A DNA stretch of 64,000 nucleotides. Source: Omphiscola glabra. Its lineage: Eukaryota > Mollusca > Gastropoda > Lymnaeidae. The position numbers were made by a program, and so were the translations under genes. This document shows, in pieces, positions 12,230 to 24,155 of this stretch; the first letter of the stretch is position 1, and each line of letters begins with the position of its first letter. Where the stretch lies: contig OZ024810.1 of assembly GCA_964017045.1 (NCBI GenBank), positions 6,751,562-6,815,561 on the forward strand, in the 5' to 3' direction. The notes under the pieces were generated by a model that searched no databases, was not told where the DNA came from, and saw nothing but the letters and a program-made list of their open reading frames with translations.

Positions 12230-13130
12230 GTTTTTGTTATCGATTATATTTTTCATCAGAGTAGCCTTCTTTCTACCTCTCCTCACAGGGGGGGAGGGGG
12301 TGGGGGCATTTCAAATTTTCGGGGGGGGGGGGAAGGGGGGATGGGCCAGTGGCCAGAGGCGTAGCTAAGGGGTGGCAGATGGGGCATATGTCCCGGACGC
12401 CAGACTAGCCGGGGGGAGAGGGCTTTGTTGGTATTTAATGGTTGAAAATAATCAGTTTCAGAGTTGAGGAAAAGTGGGGGAGGCGTAAATATGAATCTTC
12501 CCAAACACTGAAGGTACGCCCCTGGTAGTGGCGTCGAAATAGGGCGGTGGGGTGGTCCACCGAGGCGTCACTTTTTCTTTATATGCAGTTGCCGCTAGGC
12601 AATTTATCTATCGATATCGAAATTGGCTATCCTTTTTATCGGGAAGGAGGGCGGATATTGAGGGCGTTGATGGATCTTGATTAATGGAGGGGTCTTTTTC
12701 ATTATTTCAAAATCAAGAGGTGTATTTTTAAGTATACTTGAATTCAATGTTTCTATTATACTTTTTCAACGGGGAAGGACATTTTTAGGTTTTTGTGGGC
12801 TGTATAATGGTGTCTAGTGCCATACATAAACTGAATTCACTCCGTATGTGGCCTCAGAGTAATAATTTGACACAGTCTTATAATCAACACCATACTGTAA
12901 CATTGATCAGCGTGAGTGAAGTTGTGCAAAAATTGAGGGTGCTGAAGACAGTCGTACAAACTCAAAATGCACGGCTGAATTATTTTGGGCGCAAACTTGA
13001 ATTTGTTGTTTCCCTAGAACAATTTTGAGGTTGCATTTCAAACTTTCGGTTGGGGAGTGTCTAAATTAGCCATAATAATGAATAAAGACATCTTAAATTC
13101 CGCAACAGTAATAATAATAATAATAATAAA
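12230..13130. other. Intergenic repeat-derived DNA upstream of beclin
   Basis: No gene is seen. 12283-12500 holds G-runs and the block GAGGCGTAGCTAAGGGGTGGCAGATGGGG, which recurs in reverse orientation at 21230-21295, so it is a dispersed transposon end. The short ORF at 12795-13028 has no recognisable features. Confidence 0.5.
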
Positions 13131-14035
13131 GTTCATTTGAAAAATCACGCTTCATCCCCAAAGGCTCGAAGCGCGGTACAAAAACTAATAAGCTTGGAGA
13201 TAATAACAAGCTGGAAAAGATGGTAGACAACATCATTCCAGCAGGTGTTTGCGAAATAGATGAGTTTTTAAATTTGTTTTGAAGGACTCCAGCGTCTGGC
13301 TGTTTTTGAGAGCGTCAGGAAGGGTGTTCCAAATGGTTGGGCCAGCAAATGCGAACGTGCGCTTTCTGTAAGTTTCAAGGCGAACACACGGTATCGAGAG
13401 TTTGCCACTATCGGATGAGCGGAGTTGTCTAGTGGGTACATAAGGCGTCATGAGCGATTGGAGATAGGACGGCGCCAGGTCATGCAAGCAGCGGTAGCAC
13501 AGAGATGCGATTTTGTACTCTATGCGAGCGCGGACCGGCAGCCAATGCAATTCTATCAGAAGCGTTTTAGCATGGTCGAATTTGCGTTTACGAAGAACAA
13601 TTCGAGCCGCATTATTCTGTGCTTTTTGAATTTTATCAAGGAGCGTAGCTGGAAGACCCACCATAAGAGCATTGCAGTAGTCCATGCGTGATAGCACGAA
13701 TGCAGACATCAGCCTCTTTGATGCATCCAACGTTAAGAAGGGTCTGATATGACTAATTCTGCGCAGCTCTAGAAAAATCGCCTTGCAAATCATGTTAATG
13801 TGATTTTCCATAGTTAGTGTTCTGTCTAAGTAGACACCCAGGTTTCGCACTGTTTGAGCAAACTCAATCTGCACGCCTGAGAGAGTAAAGGATGGAGGAT
13901 CTTTTAAAGATTTTAATTTTTGAGCGGTAGCAATGGGGATCACCTCAGTCTTTTCATCATTCAATTTGAGCTTGTTTATTGTCATCCAGTGCTTAACTGA
14001 CTCCACTGTCTTCTGTGTCATATTAAGATGTTAAC
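13130..14035 (-). pseudogene. LINE relic, C-terminal RT thumb region and 3' tail
   Basis: A 262-codon open frame (14021-13233) reads the region downstream of the RT catalytic core: LKLNDEKTEVI, NLGVYLD, FVLSRMDYCNALM, HWLPVRARIEYKI and a C-terminal TNLKTHLFRKHL. It is collinear with the last ~260 residues of the intact LINE ORF at 43701-46784 but clearly diverged. The minus strand ends in a 3' UTR with a (TTA)n microsatellite at 13109-13131. It is 5'-truncated, so the endonuclease and catalytic RT are absent. Confidence 0.88.
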
Positions 14036-14100
14036 TTTATTAATTCTAGTTGTGTCACCCTTGAGGGTAAGCTTTTGCCCTAGCTTAATATCGCCTATTA

Positions 14101-14893
14101 CAGTGTTCGGAAAACTCATAAGTCAAAAGAGCCAAAAAATCAGCAGCAGGACTGTTATGTAGGTGAAGGGTTTTGAAACACGCCTTCCACGTGCATGACC
14201 TCTTGTAGTCTGCACACTCGAGGCCGTTTTGGGGTGTGGCTAGCGAAATTTAACCTTGTTTACAACAAAGCTTAGTATCGTCCGTTCCAATCAGAAAATA
14301 GTAGAACAATCTAGATTAAACTGGAAGGCAAAACAATGCATGCGCGTTTCTGGAAATCGTTTGCAACTGACTAGATATATAAGAAGATTTAAGGACGAGA
14401 GAGATCCTTTATCACGAGACGTGGAGCGTGTACTATTATTGTACTACTAGACAGTGCTTTGTTGTGTGTAGATTTTCTTTCATTGTACACCTTTTGCTCA
14501 TTGTATTTTTTTTATTAACACAGTACCGGTACCAGCCAAACTGTAAGTTAATAGTTTTAATCATATTCTCTTGCTTTTGTAATTCATTGAAATTAACACA
14601 TTAAAACTTATTAATTGTAATTATCCTGACTTTAGTATCGTTCTATTTGTTATTGTATTTAAACTTTGGTATCGTCCTTTGTTATGGACTGTTTTTGGAA
14701 CGAGCCATAGACTTAAATAGATTAAAATTCTCCATCAATAACAGTCCGTAATGAGGAGCCATATTTCTTTTCAAGAACTTGTCAAGAACAATGTTTTTCG
14801 AAGTCAAAACCCATTTGTGGCTGACTGGCCGAGTCACACTCAATTCGCCAAAGAGCCGCGAATGGCTCGCGAGCCGCGGTTTGCCGACCACAG
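14101..14893. mobile_element. hAT MITE (GTCGGCAAAC family) interrupted by an LTR-like insert
   Basis: It starts CAGTGTTCGGAAAACTCATA and ends with the complement of CTGTGGTCGGCAAACC, with CGGCTCGCGAGCC inside the right end. The flanks GCCTATTA and TCATATTA agree at 6 of 8 positions. The complete uninterrupted relative is at 33025-33229. The two share AAAGAGCCAAAA...CAGCAGCAGGAC and GAGCCATATTTCTTTTCAAGAAC, and the insert sits between those blocks. Confidence 0.75.
14151..14747 (+). repeat. ~590-bp LTR-like repeat, copy 1
   Basis: Bounded by ACTGTTATG... and ...ATAACAGT (TG...CA ends, TGTTAT/ATAACA). Related copies lie in reverse orientation at 38145-38740 and 53395-54010. All three carry a TATA-like box on the same element strand (here TATATAAGAAG near 14373) and a later ACCGGTACC block. 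Promoter-bearing, TG/CA-ended repeats of this size fit solo LTRs, but no clean 4-6 bp duplication was found and similarity seems to extend past the ends (TTACGGAC), so the class is open. Confidence 0.5.
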
Positions 14894-15049
14894 TCATATT
14901 AAATCTTAATAGTCCAAAGAAAATTGTTGATAAATTAATATTATAAGAATGCATTTTATAACATATCTGAATGTAGGTTTGCAACATTGTACACCTAATT
15001 GGAGAGCAACGGAAGAGATCCTTGTTTAAAAATGTTGGTGTCACTTAAC

Positions 15050-16560
15050 CTTAGAACCATCGTGCGCACGCAGCAACCCTTACGATGCTGGGTGCCTCGG
15101 ATATTTTAGGAGTTTAAAGATGTGATGAGGAAAAGGGGGGGGGGGGGGCAAACAGAAAAGTGCTTGACCTGTTTGTGTTATGCACACACAAAATGTATAT
15201 TACTAAAAATAGTAGCTTCTTAATTAATAAATGAATTTTAAAAACAAAAAAATTAAAAAGGGTTCTATCACTAAAAAGCACCGCAAAGTATGATTTTATA
15301 TGCTGAACGCAAATAGAAAAAAAACCCAGCAACTTCTTTTAATAATTTGATTACTTTTTCTAAATATTTCCAAATTTTACCAGATTCAAAACGAAAAGAA
15401 AACTTAATTAGAAAGGTCTATACATTTTTTTAGGTTTAGAAAACTGGTCATTTTTATAAATCGTATTTGAACGGCATAACTATTTTAAGAAGACATGAGT
15501 TGTTTACAAAAGACATTATATATTTATTAATATGTAATTTTATCTAAGGGAAATCTTAAGCAAATAAAGTATTTTATTTCCCAAAATTCAGTTGATTGAA
15601 ATGTTTATTTGTAATTTCAAAACACTATAAAATTTTTCAGATAAATTACAAATTGCCTCTTAGATATACATTAAAACACCTTTTTTTTTTTAAAAAACAA
15701 ATCTACATAATTTACTTTAAATTGAAAAAATTAAGAATAAGATTTTTTTCTAAAACTAGTACGAATTTTTTTTATAGAAAAATCGAAAACGCTAGCACAA
15801 AAAAAAAACTTTAGCTTTCTAAAAAATTCCCATCATAAATAATAATAATAAAAAATTCGTGCAAATAGATGGGGCGTAATAAATATAGGCTATGTATTTT
15901 TTAACCTCTGTTAAACTATTTTGCAGGAAACATTGTTACGAAAGAAGCACATCAAAAGAAAACACAAACGCTTTCGATATAATTGATGAAATGTGCATTA
16001 AGTCTTTTTGTATGCACCCGTTAAATTTTTAATTTTTAAAAAATTATCTCATTTTTTAAAGTTTCTGTTTTATATAAATTTACACAGGGAATCGATCAAA
16101 TATTATTTAAAGACTAATGCCATTATACAATTTATAATTAGCACACATCCTTACTTTAAATTTAATGCTTTTTAGATGAAATGTAATTTGAAAATAAATT
16201 GCTCATGTTTTAGACTTAGCAAGAACTTATTATTAATTTTGTAGACCTTTTTATTGATGTAAAGATAATTAAATACAGTTTTATTAAAATCTTTAAAAAT
16301 ACCGATATATTATGCGAACTACAGGAAGTAAGACATCGGCTGAAGCGGCCAGTACGATATTATTTATCGAATACTGTAATCCTTTAACAAGCCTGGCTTT
16401 ATATTCGGATCATAAATAGATCTAACGTAGCGATATTTCATAGATTCTACCAATTGTAATCGGTTAAAGGCACCATATACTATTCTTTTAAAAACTTATT
16501 TTAAAAGACATTGTAATTGTAGTGGTTTTTAATAAAAAAAATAATCGTTAAATTTTTGTC
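15050..16560. other. AT-rich DNA without recognisable genes
   Basis: Homopolymer-rich A/T sequence with a poly-G run at 15137-15148. The short open frames have Lys/Phe/Ile-rich translations typical of AT-rich noise. Nothing supportable is seen. Confidence 0.6.
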
Positions 16561-16618
16561 CCCATTTTGCTCGGGGGGGGGGGGGGGCACTTGACTTTCC
16601 CCGGGGGCTGAAAGAAAC

Positions 16619-16945
16619 CTTGGATCCTGATCCCGATCCTAATGGGATTCTGAGCCCGCTGGATCACTATCCCGGTGGGATCACGATACTTGTCGGATGT
16701 TGACATTGTGGAGTCCTGATCTCGTCGAGATCCCTTTTACAGATACCGAACGATCCTGATTGGGGTGGGATCCCGATCCCAGTTGTTTCCCAATCCCAGT
16801 GAGTTCCTATTGCCCGTTGAGATCCTGATACTGGTGGATCCCGTTTCTCCGTGAGCTCCGGTTTTCCAATGGGGTCTCGACCCCGATGTTATCCCGTTTT
16901 CAGGTGTGATCCTGATCCATTTAGGATCCCGATCTCGTTTAGATC
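16619..16945. repeat. Degenerate GATCCCG(A/G)TCCCGGTG array, left part
   Basis: Repeated short words GGATCC, GATCCCGATCC and CCCGGTGGGATC form a decayed ~16-bp periodicity. The same composition resumes at 23057-23220, after the hAT insertion, and again at 24300-24655 and 48145-48250. Confidence 0.75.
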
Positions 16946-17439
16946 CATGGGCGCCCGCTAAAAAATTTTCTAGGGGGGGGGGGAATATTTTTAGTAATGT
17001 TTTAATGTAGTTTTAATTTACTGTAGCGTATTTGTATGGTGAACGAACGGACAGGACACAGTAGTAATGAAGCGCATACTGTATCAACAAATTTTTTATT
17101 AACACAATATATGTATATAACAAAAAATATTACAACATAAATTTAAAATAAAATTTATTCTTTAAACAAGAACTGGAGTCGTCTGTTATCGCTACCAGAC
17201 ATATCTACAATTTTGTCCATAAAGTCTTTTTTGTTGCAGTTCACTTTGTCTCTGTGTACGCTTAACAGGCACAACCCAGACAGACGTTCCTCTGACATTG
17301 TAGATCTAAGCCATGTTTTTACACGACATCATGTGCTGAACGATCGCTCCACCGTACACAGTGTTTCTTTCAGGCATACCTCCGGGGGGGCTGAGCCCCC
17401 CCGGAGCAAGTCAAGTGCCCCCCCGGGGGAAAATGTGTA

Positions 17440-19320
17440 AGAAAAAATAATTTAAAAAAAAAAAAAACTACTCTAAATTTTATTTTTATAAAATTTTTAA
17501 AAGTTATTGAAATGTGTGCCCTTTAATCGATTACAATTATTGGAACAAATAAAATATCGCTTTGTTCGATATATATTGATGATCCATAGCGTTCAGGTTA
17601 ATCTTGTTACAGGCTCGAAGAAATCGATTATAAATATGGTATTGTTTTGAAAATTGGCCGCTCCTGATCATAAGCTAAATCTTACTTTTTCTGATTCGCA
17701 GATATCGGTATCTTTTATTTAATTTCATTTTGCAGCTGCTAAAGTTGAAATACTTTTTAATAACCCTGTATTAAACTACCTTTTCATCGATATAAATGTC
17801 TGTAAATTAAATATACCGGTAGTTCTTGCTAAGAAATAAACATGTGCAATCTGTTTTCAAATGATATTGAAAAATAGTATCATGCTTTAAAAAATCATTT
17901 TTAGCAAACATTTTAATGTAGTAGATTCCATAGATGTATGCTGACATAGATAAAATGAAAATTTAAAAATAATAATAATAATAATTTTAAAACAAAAAAT
18001 TAGGAATTTACTGGTTACATACAAATAGTGGACATTTCATCATAATTATTAAATCGAGTGTTTCTAATTTTTTAACACAGTTTCGGGAACAGAGTAAAAT
18101 GATTTTAAAAAATAGTCTTTATTTATTAAATCCCCAATGACTTTTCTCTTTTAATATAATAATAATAAACAATCTTCCCCAGCTGTTTGAACTATTAAAA
18201 AAAAATTATTTTAAGATGATAATCCAGTAGAAAGAATATAATATATATTTAAACAACGAATAAAAAAAAATCGAGTATTTCGATTATCTTGTAAATGCCA
18301 TTTTTGGTAGTAGTTTAAAAAAAATTATATGGAATTGGTAAAAAAATTGTTTTCAAGTATAATATCGAAGAGGCAAGTTGTAATGATCTGAAGCAAGTTA
18401 TAGTAGTCTAAATTTCTTAATTAACATTTCAATCAACTGAATATTGAGATTGAGAATTGAAACATTAATTTTATACGGAAAAAAATCACACATTAATAAA
18501 TATATGAGTCTTTTGTAAACAATTCTTGACTTCTGAACAATTATGTCGGTTACATATGATTTATAAATAAATACCAATTTTGAAAACCCATAAAGATATA
18601 GTCTTTAGCCCTTTGTACAGAAAAGCTTTTTTTCTTTTTGACTTTGGTGAAACTTGGAAATATTTTGAAATAAACGTATGTTTTTGGTTTTTCTTTTTTG
18701 TTCAAAATGTAAAACTATTTTAGCATTTCTTTTTTGTGATGGATACCTTTTTTGGAAGGAATTTTTTTTCTTAAGTTTAAAAATATTTTGTAGTAAATTC
18801 ATTATTTTTATGTAGTTGATCCCAAAAATATTTTTAAAAAATAACTTTAAAAATACATTACTTTTCAATTTAAAAAAAAAATGTTTGCATACCACACTTA
18901 GTGAAGCAGAGACGTCGCTTGACTATTTATGGCACCCGTGCTACTTTTCGGTTTTTTCCTTCCCTACCTAGCAGTAAAAGTTGATAATTTAATGTAATTA
19001 CAGCCCAACTTTAAGCCCCTAAAATATACGAGGCCCCATGCAGCTATGTGGGTTGCAGACCTCACACGATGGCTCTTAGGTCAAATGACACCTAAAATCT
19101 TAACTAGCATCTCTCCCGTTGCTCTACAGTTAAGTGTTTAATGATGCGAAACTAAATTTAACTACGGTATGTAAAAAAAAATGCTCTTGCATTTTGAATT
19201 TATCAAAAAATTTCCGGGGGCTATAAGTTTTAAGGGGCGAGTCTAAGCTAAGGAGTATCTCTCGATAAAAACCATACCCTAAGGGCTCCCAATTGGACTG
19301 AATTTATTTAATATTATGCT
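17440..19320. other. AT-rich interior of the nested element
   Basis: No gene is seen. Low-complexity A/T sequence with Phe/Lys-rich spurious frames (for example 18605-18895). Confidence 0.5.
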
Positions 19321-19329
19321 GGTGGAAGA

Positions 19330-20520
19330 GTTAGTGATGTCCTGTTATTATCGTTATTTCTAGCGCTTCCCACCCAAATATCTGAAATGTTTACATCAGT
19401 GGCGATTCATCCCATTTAGGGCCCTGGCCTGCTCCACCCCATTCTTCCATTGGGATCTATCCATCGCTTTACACCTCCATGTGCGAACCCCAACCTTTGT
19501 AAGCCCTTCTCTACATCGTCAATCCATCTCAGTCTTGGTCGACCGGTGAGCCGTCTGCCCCTAGGTTTCTGCCTGTAGATAGTTTTTGTTGCTCCAGAAT
19601 CCGGCATCCTTTCAATGTGTCCTGCCTAGGGCAGTCTGCCTTTTTTATATTGTTGTGACTATGGATGGGTATTTGTACAATTGATATAGCTCTTGGTTTG
19701 TACGGATTCCCAAAACAAAATTGTCTATCATCGGGTCATATATTTAGCAGGTTCTCTGCTTTTCTGGTAGGAACCAAGTCTCACTACTGGTCTTGTGATA
19801 GTGGTGTATACTGCCTTCTTTGTTCCCTTAGCAATATTTTTGCTTTGAAGTAGCTTTTGTAAATTGAAATAAGAACGGTTGCATGCTGTTATTCTTTCTT
19901 GCACCTCCGATTGTATTTCCTCTTGCTTATTTATAGTCACCCCTAGATATTTGAAAGTAGCTACCCTCTCAAAGGCGTAGATGTTCATATTGATGAAGTC
20001 ATCAGTGTGTATTTCCTGACATTATCATAAATATTGCCTTCGCTTTATTTACATCAAGACCAGCTGTGACCGTCACATCTTCAAGTTCCCTGAAAGTTTT
20101 AATTATATCATCAATGCTGTTTCTACCAAGTAGCGCTATATCGTCTGTGTAGGCCAGGTATTGCAGTGGCTGGCTTTATAAAGTTCCTTATGGTTGTTCT
20201 GTACCACCTCTCAGGTGCTCACACGTATGTTTCTAATGCTTTTTTCTAAAGTGATGTTGAAAATGATACACGGATTTCCTTGTCTGAGGCCCAGATTGAT
20301 TGGGAACTCCTTCAAGTACTCCCTCTGTACTTTGATTCTAATTTTGTAGTTATCCATCGTCATATGTATGAGTCGGGTAAGTTTGTTAAGGACTCCAAGT
20401 TCCAGCACAGCATCGTTCATGTATTTCCTGTCTATGCTATCATAACCTGATTTGTAGTCCAGATATAGTTGGTGTATGTTGATGTATTCTTAGCATTTTT
20501 CTACGAGACATCTAACAGTA
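19330..20520 (-). pseudogene. LINE reverse transcriptase relic
   Basis: Minus strand, 5' to 3': a fragment with LRQGNPCIIFNITLEK (20420-20211), matching the RQGD-x-LF block of RTs; FKYLGVTINKQEEI and QERITACNRSYF (19988-19770); then TGRPRLRWIDDVEKGLQRLG (19545-19480), a frequent C-terminal motif of non-LTR elements. The frames are disrupted and the catalytic FADD block is lost or unreadable. Confidence 0.75.
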
Positions 20521-21444
20521 AATATATGAACGTTTGAAATGCCCCTTCACACATTGTCTTAAAGATACATTGAATACAGTGCATGATACCCTCACTAGGT
20601 AACTCTTGTTACCAGTGAAATATCCGCATCAACACCAGGCACAGAAACATTGCAAATCCCATCTACATTCATAGGAGCAATAATGATCAATAAATTGATC
20701 GTGGGCCCTTAATAGACAGAAAAAGAAGAAGAAATTTAGTTTGTGTCTGGCACTGGTCGCCATAATGCCTCCCCCGAACCTTGAAAAATTATTTCCCCCG
20801 ATCAAATGAAAGTCTTATCAAAACATTCGAATCATGTATACTCCAAAATGCACCTTTTGATTGTTAAACAATCACACATTTTCTGCTGCCCTACTTCCCG
20901 ATAAAAATTACTTGCCATGACAGCCAAATTTGGTGCTGATATATGCTGCCCAGCGGCGTGCCTAGTGTTAGCGCCACCCTAGGTGGGTTAACTTTTTTGC
21001 TACGCTACCTTTCTCGATAGAAACACTGCAGATGTCCGTAAAATCCCGCCGCTCTATCTAAAGAAAAAATGACAACTGGGAAGACCAAATGTTCGCCCCC
21101 CCCCCACTTCTACGTCTTTGATGACAGGGGACAAGATTCATTTTTACACCCCCCCCCCTTCCCTCCCCCCCCCCCCCGCTAAACTCTGAAACCTATTATT
21201 TTAATCGATTAACACTATGCCCATTAGATGCCCCCGCTAGTCTGGCGCCCGGGGACATATGTCCCATCTGCCACCCCTTAGCTACGCCTCTGGCCACTGA
21301 AAAACTGGCACTGCCCCCCCCGAACGTCAAAAGTGCCCCCTCGGGGGAAAATTTCTGAAAGAAACACTGACCGTACATGTTGTTGCTGGTAATGTTAGCA
21401 AAACTAGTAAGGCATACCTGACAGCCGGATAAAACTTTGTAAAA

Positions 21445-21732
21445 TGTAACAAGTCGATGAAATCTTGGCTACTTTTGTATTGTAACAAGTCGATGAAATC
21501 TTGGCTACTTTTGTATTGTAACAAGTCGATGAAATCTTGGCTACTTTTGTATTGTAACAAGTCGATGAAATCTTGGCTACTTTTGTATTGTAACAAGTCG
21601 ATGAAATCTTGGCTACTTTTGTATTGTAACAAGTCGATGAAATCTTGGCTACTTTTGTATTGTAACAAGTCGATGAAATCTTGGCTACTTTTGTATTGTA
21701 ACAAGTCGATGAAATCTTGGCTACTTTTGTAT
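21445..21732. repeat. 36-bp tandem repeat, exactly 8 copies
   Basis: Eight virtually identical copies of a 36-bp unit (288 bp), TGTAACAAGTCGATGAAATC plus TTGGCTACTTTTGTAT. On the minus strand the unit is in frame with the transposase (12 codons, SSQDFIDLLQYK), so the expansion inserted an in-frame peptide repeat before the FYPAVRYALL block. The lack of divergence implies recent expansion. Confidence 0.95.
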
Positions 21733-22488
21733 TCTCGCATTTTCCAAAAATTAAACCAACTCAAGGCTTCACTTCAAAATTATCAATGTGGTATACTTGA
21801 TTAATAGTAGACATTGTATCATTAAACTGTTGACGATTCAGTTTGCTCAATTTCGAAGGATGTAGCAACGCTAAGTTAAATTGTGCACTGTTGGCTTTAC
21901 AAAATCGACTCTCCATTGAGCTAATTAGAGAATCTAAGTATGGAATGTAAACTGTTTGTCTGATGTACTCTTCAACATTTATGGTTCCCGGATTACTTCG
22001 ATGCTTTTGTCTTCCACACTGTCTTGGGATAATCAGTTCAATATCCACCTTCTGTGCGAGGTGTACTGTTTTCTCAAAAAATCCCTGAAATAGTTATCGG
22101 AATCACCTCGGTGAAGTTTTACTTACAGTTGGACTTCTGGAAGATCAACTTGAACAGCTTGAAGAGCCTGAGTAACTGGTTCCAGTATGGCAGAGTACTG
22201 CGAAATAATATTGAGACAAAATAAAAACGTGCTGGACTTTGATGGACAATATAACTGATGTGCAACCTGTCGTATATTTACACTTGCACGCAATGAAAAT
22301 TCTTCCAGTTGACAATAAATATCTTCAAATTTACTCGAAAAAAATCCGAATAATTTTATACTTGCTTGTCCATCTTGTCTCACACAGAAGAGGAATATTT
22401 GGGACAGACGACCTCCTTTTTTGGGCTTTCACGAAAAAAATGTAATAATTGCTTTCATAGTCAATAGTATTTCGTATCACTGCACCAT

Positions 22489-22803
22489 TATTAAGATCAT
22501 TTACTACGAGATTCAGTCTATGCGAGGCACTGTGAACAAAGGCACTGCACCATTATTAAGATCATTTACTACGAGATTCAGTGTATGCGAGGCACAGTGA
22601 ACAAAGGCACTGCACCATTATTAAGATCATTTACTACGAGATTCAGTGTATGCGAGGCACAGTGAACAAAGGCACTGCAACATTATTAAGATCATTTACT
22701 ACCAGATTCAGTCTATGCGAGGCACAGTGTACAAAGGCACTGCAACATTATTAAGATCATTTACTACGAGATTCAGTCTATGCGAGGCACAGTGAACAAA
22801 GGC
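22489..22803. repeat. 65-bp tandem repeat, ~5 copies, inside hAT transposase
   Basis: The unit contains TGCACCATTATTAAGATCAT and TTTACTACGAGATTCAGT, repeating every 65 bp (starts near 22541, 22606, 22671, 22736). 65 is not a multiple of three, so the expansion destroys the transposase frame just after its HCASH block. Confidence 0.9.
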
Positions 22804-23056
22804 AGCCTTGGGGTAAATACTTTTTGCCTGAACACCATTTTCTTTTCCGGCCATTGTCGAGCACCCATCATAACCTTGACCCAGCAGATTATTAAGGAGA
22901 AGCCCAAATGTTTTGCAATGTTTAATAATACAATCAGATTATTTTCCTCTTTATTATAATACATTTTTTGTCTAGTTTTGTCTAAAAAAAATTTTTAATC
23001 AATCAATCCAGGGGGTGACAAGTGCCCCCCTTGCCCCCCCCCTGCGGGCGCCCATG

Positions 23057-23220
23057 TTTGGATCCCGTTTTCTTATGGCTCCCAATTCCGGTAGGATCTT
23101 CTACGTCAATGGGATCCCATTTCCCGATAGGATCGGATTTCCTGTGGGTTCAGGTTAACCGTTGAATCTCATTTCGTTTTAGGATCATTATCTTCCGTGG
23201 AATGATTTTCCCAGTGAGAT
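23057..23220. repeat. Degenerate GATCCCG array, right part after hAT insertion
   Basis: This continues the array of 16619-16945. The first 8 bases TTTGGATC match TTTAGATC at 16938-16945 (7 of 8), the target duplication of the element between them. Confidence 0.75.
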
Positions 23221-23279
23221 TTTGCTCGAAGTGGGATTAAGAAGGGTAAGTTTAGAGAAAATCCTCATAAAAGTATAGA

Positions 23280-24155
23280 AATGAATATAATTTAACTAAC
23301 AATTCAATAAGCTTTTAAATCCCATTATATATCCCCATAGAGCTATATATCAAACTTTATGGAACATTCTATATAAAATGTAATATCTTCCCCGAAACAT
23401 GTAAAACATAACTTTTCTACGTAATAATTATTCGTATACGAAAAATTATACAACTAAATGCAATTATAAAACTATAGTACATTTACGTTGAAAGTTGTGG
23501 CTCCGAAGGGGTCCATTCCATAATTGCACTGAATTGGTTTGTCTGAGATGTGGGTTTATAAAAATAAATCAAATAAATTATGAAGTTAAAATTTAAAATT
23601 TGTACCATTAAAATATTTTTAAAAATGCTATAGATTTTCACAATTATCGAACTTTCTGGAAAATTCTAGATCGACCCTGAATGGATTGGATATTATTATT
23701 TTAAAATCATACGATATTGCTATACGGACAATGAAGTGTACTGCTACCACGCTAGGCCTAGATCCATCAATTCACATAGAGCCTATAGTGTTGTCTAAAA
23801 CTATTGTTATTTATATAGCTTATATTAGGAAAAATTAAATGTGACTCCTGGCCCCCAAAGGAATGGATATTATGAGTTCAGTACCCTTGAATTGGACAAT
23901 CAAGTGTATGTGTTCTAAGTTTGGTCAAGATCCATGAATTCATCAAGGAGTATTTGTTGGTCATTTTATTTATATAGCTCATATAAGAAAAAATGAATTT
24001 GGGGCCCCGGCCCCAAACGGGATGTTATAAAAAGTTCATAACCCCTTAAGACTTCCTTCCGGATAATGATGGATACATATCGATCAATCCGTGCAAAAGC
24101 CTTCTTGGAAAAAACAGACAGACACACATTTTCACTTTTAATATATATGATATGA
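23280..24155 (+). repeat. GxDPSI dispersed element, copy 1
   Basis: Contains the family blocks in order: AACTTTCTGGAAAATTCTAG, module A (GTACTGCTACCACGCTAGGC..., 23735-23790), ATGAGTTCAGTACCCTT, module B (GTTCTAAGTTTGGTCAAGATCC), GGGGCCCCGGCCCC, module C (CGATCAATCCGTGCAAAAGCC), and the tail ACAGACAGACACACATTTTC plus ACTTTTAATATATATGAT. The modules are related to each other and read (KCxA/CxK)-(F/L)G-x-DPSI in one frame. No intact protein. Confidence 0.7.

Larger units (their letters stand above)
17359..21369. mobile_element. 4,011-bp hAT-type element inserted in the hAT transposase
   Basis: Perfect 15-bp inverted ends CAGTGTTTCTTTCAG (17359-17373) and CTGAAAGAAACACTG (21355-21369) are flanked by an exact 8-bp duplication ACCGTACA (17351-17358 and 21370-21377). 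Subterminal C/G-rich blocks follow both ends. Collapsing one duplication restores the host transposase codons across the junction. The interior is mostly AT-rich DNA plus a LINE relic (19330-20520); no transposase of its own is seen, so it is non-autonomous. Confidence 0.92.
17150..22965 (-). pseudogene. hAT transposase (ZMYM1/TTF-type), frame split by a nested element
   Basis: Minus strand, upstream part 22965-21378: LLGQGYDG, then VQAKSIYPKAAFVHCASH, a 65-bp expansion, LLCETRWTSKYK, AGRQTHRSNP-like (here CGRQKHRSNP), YIPYLDSLISSMESRF, then FYPAVRYALLVLLTLPATTCTV. The frame is cut at 21377 by the insertion and resumes at 17350 with ERSFST and KTWLRSTMSEERLSGL, ending near 17165. This is the classic hAT C-terminal dimerisation block. 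Frameshifts, a stop in the resumed part, a 36-bp array and a 65-bp array also break it. Non-functional. Confidence 0.85.
16946..23056 (-). mobile_element. ZMYM/TTF-type hAT transposon carrying a nested hAT
   Basis: Terminal inverted repeats CATGGGCGCCCGC (16946-16958; complement at 23044-23056) are flanked by TTTAGATC / TTTGGATC. Without the nested 4,011-bp element the transposon is about 2.1 kb, and its minus strand carries a broken transposase. The long N-terminal part of a normal transposase of this type (TTF zinc finger, DUF4371) is absent, so it is an internally deleted copy. A related start, CATGGGCGCCCGCAGG, recurs at 54124. Confidence 0.85.

Noticed and set aside
15596..15814. Phe/Lys-rich 72-codon ORF
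   Set aside because: AT-rich low-complexity translation without homology or splice context.
16619..16945. GATCCCG array as a CRISPR array
   Set aside because: Eukaryotic context, no constant repeat with unique spacers, decayed short-period repeats instead.
21457..21804. Plus-strand 115-codon frame with SWLLLYCNKSMK repeats
   Set aside because: Shadow of the 36-bp array; the transposase frame is on the minus strand.
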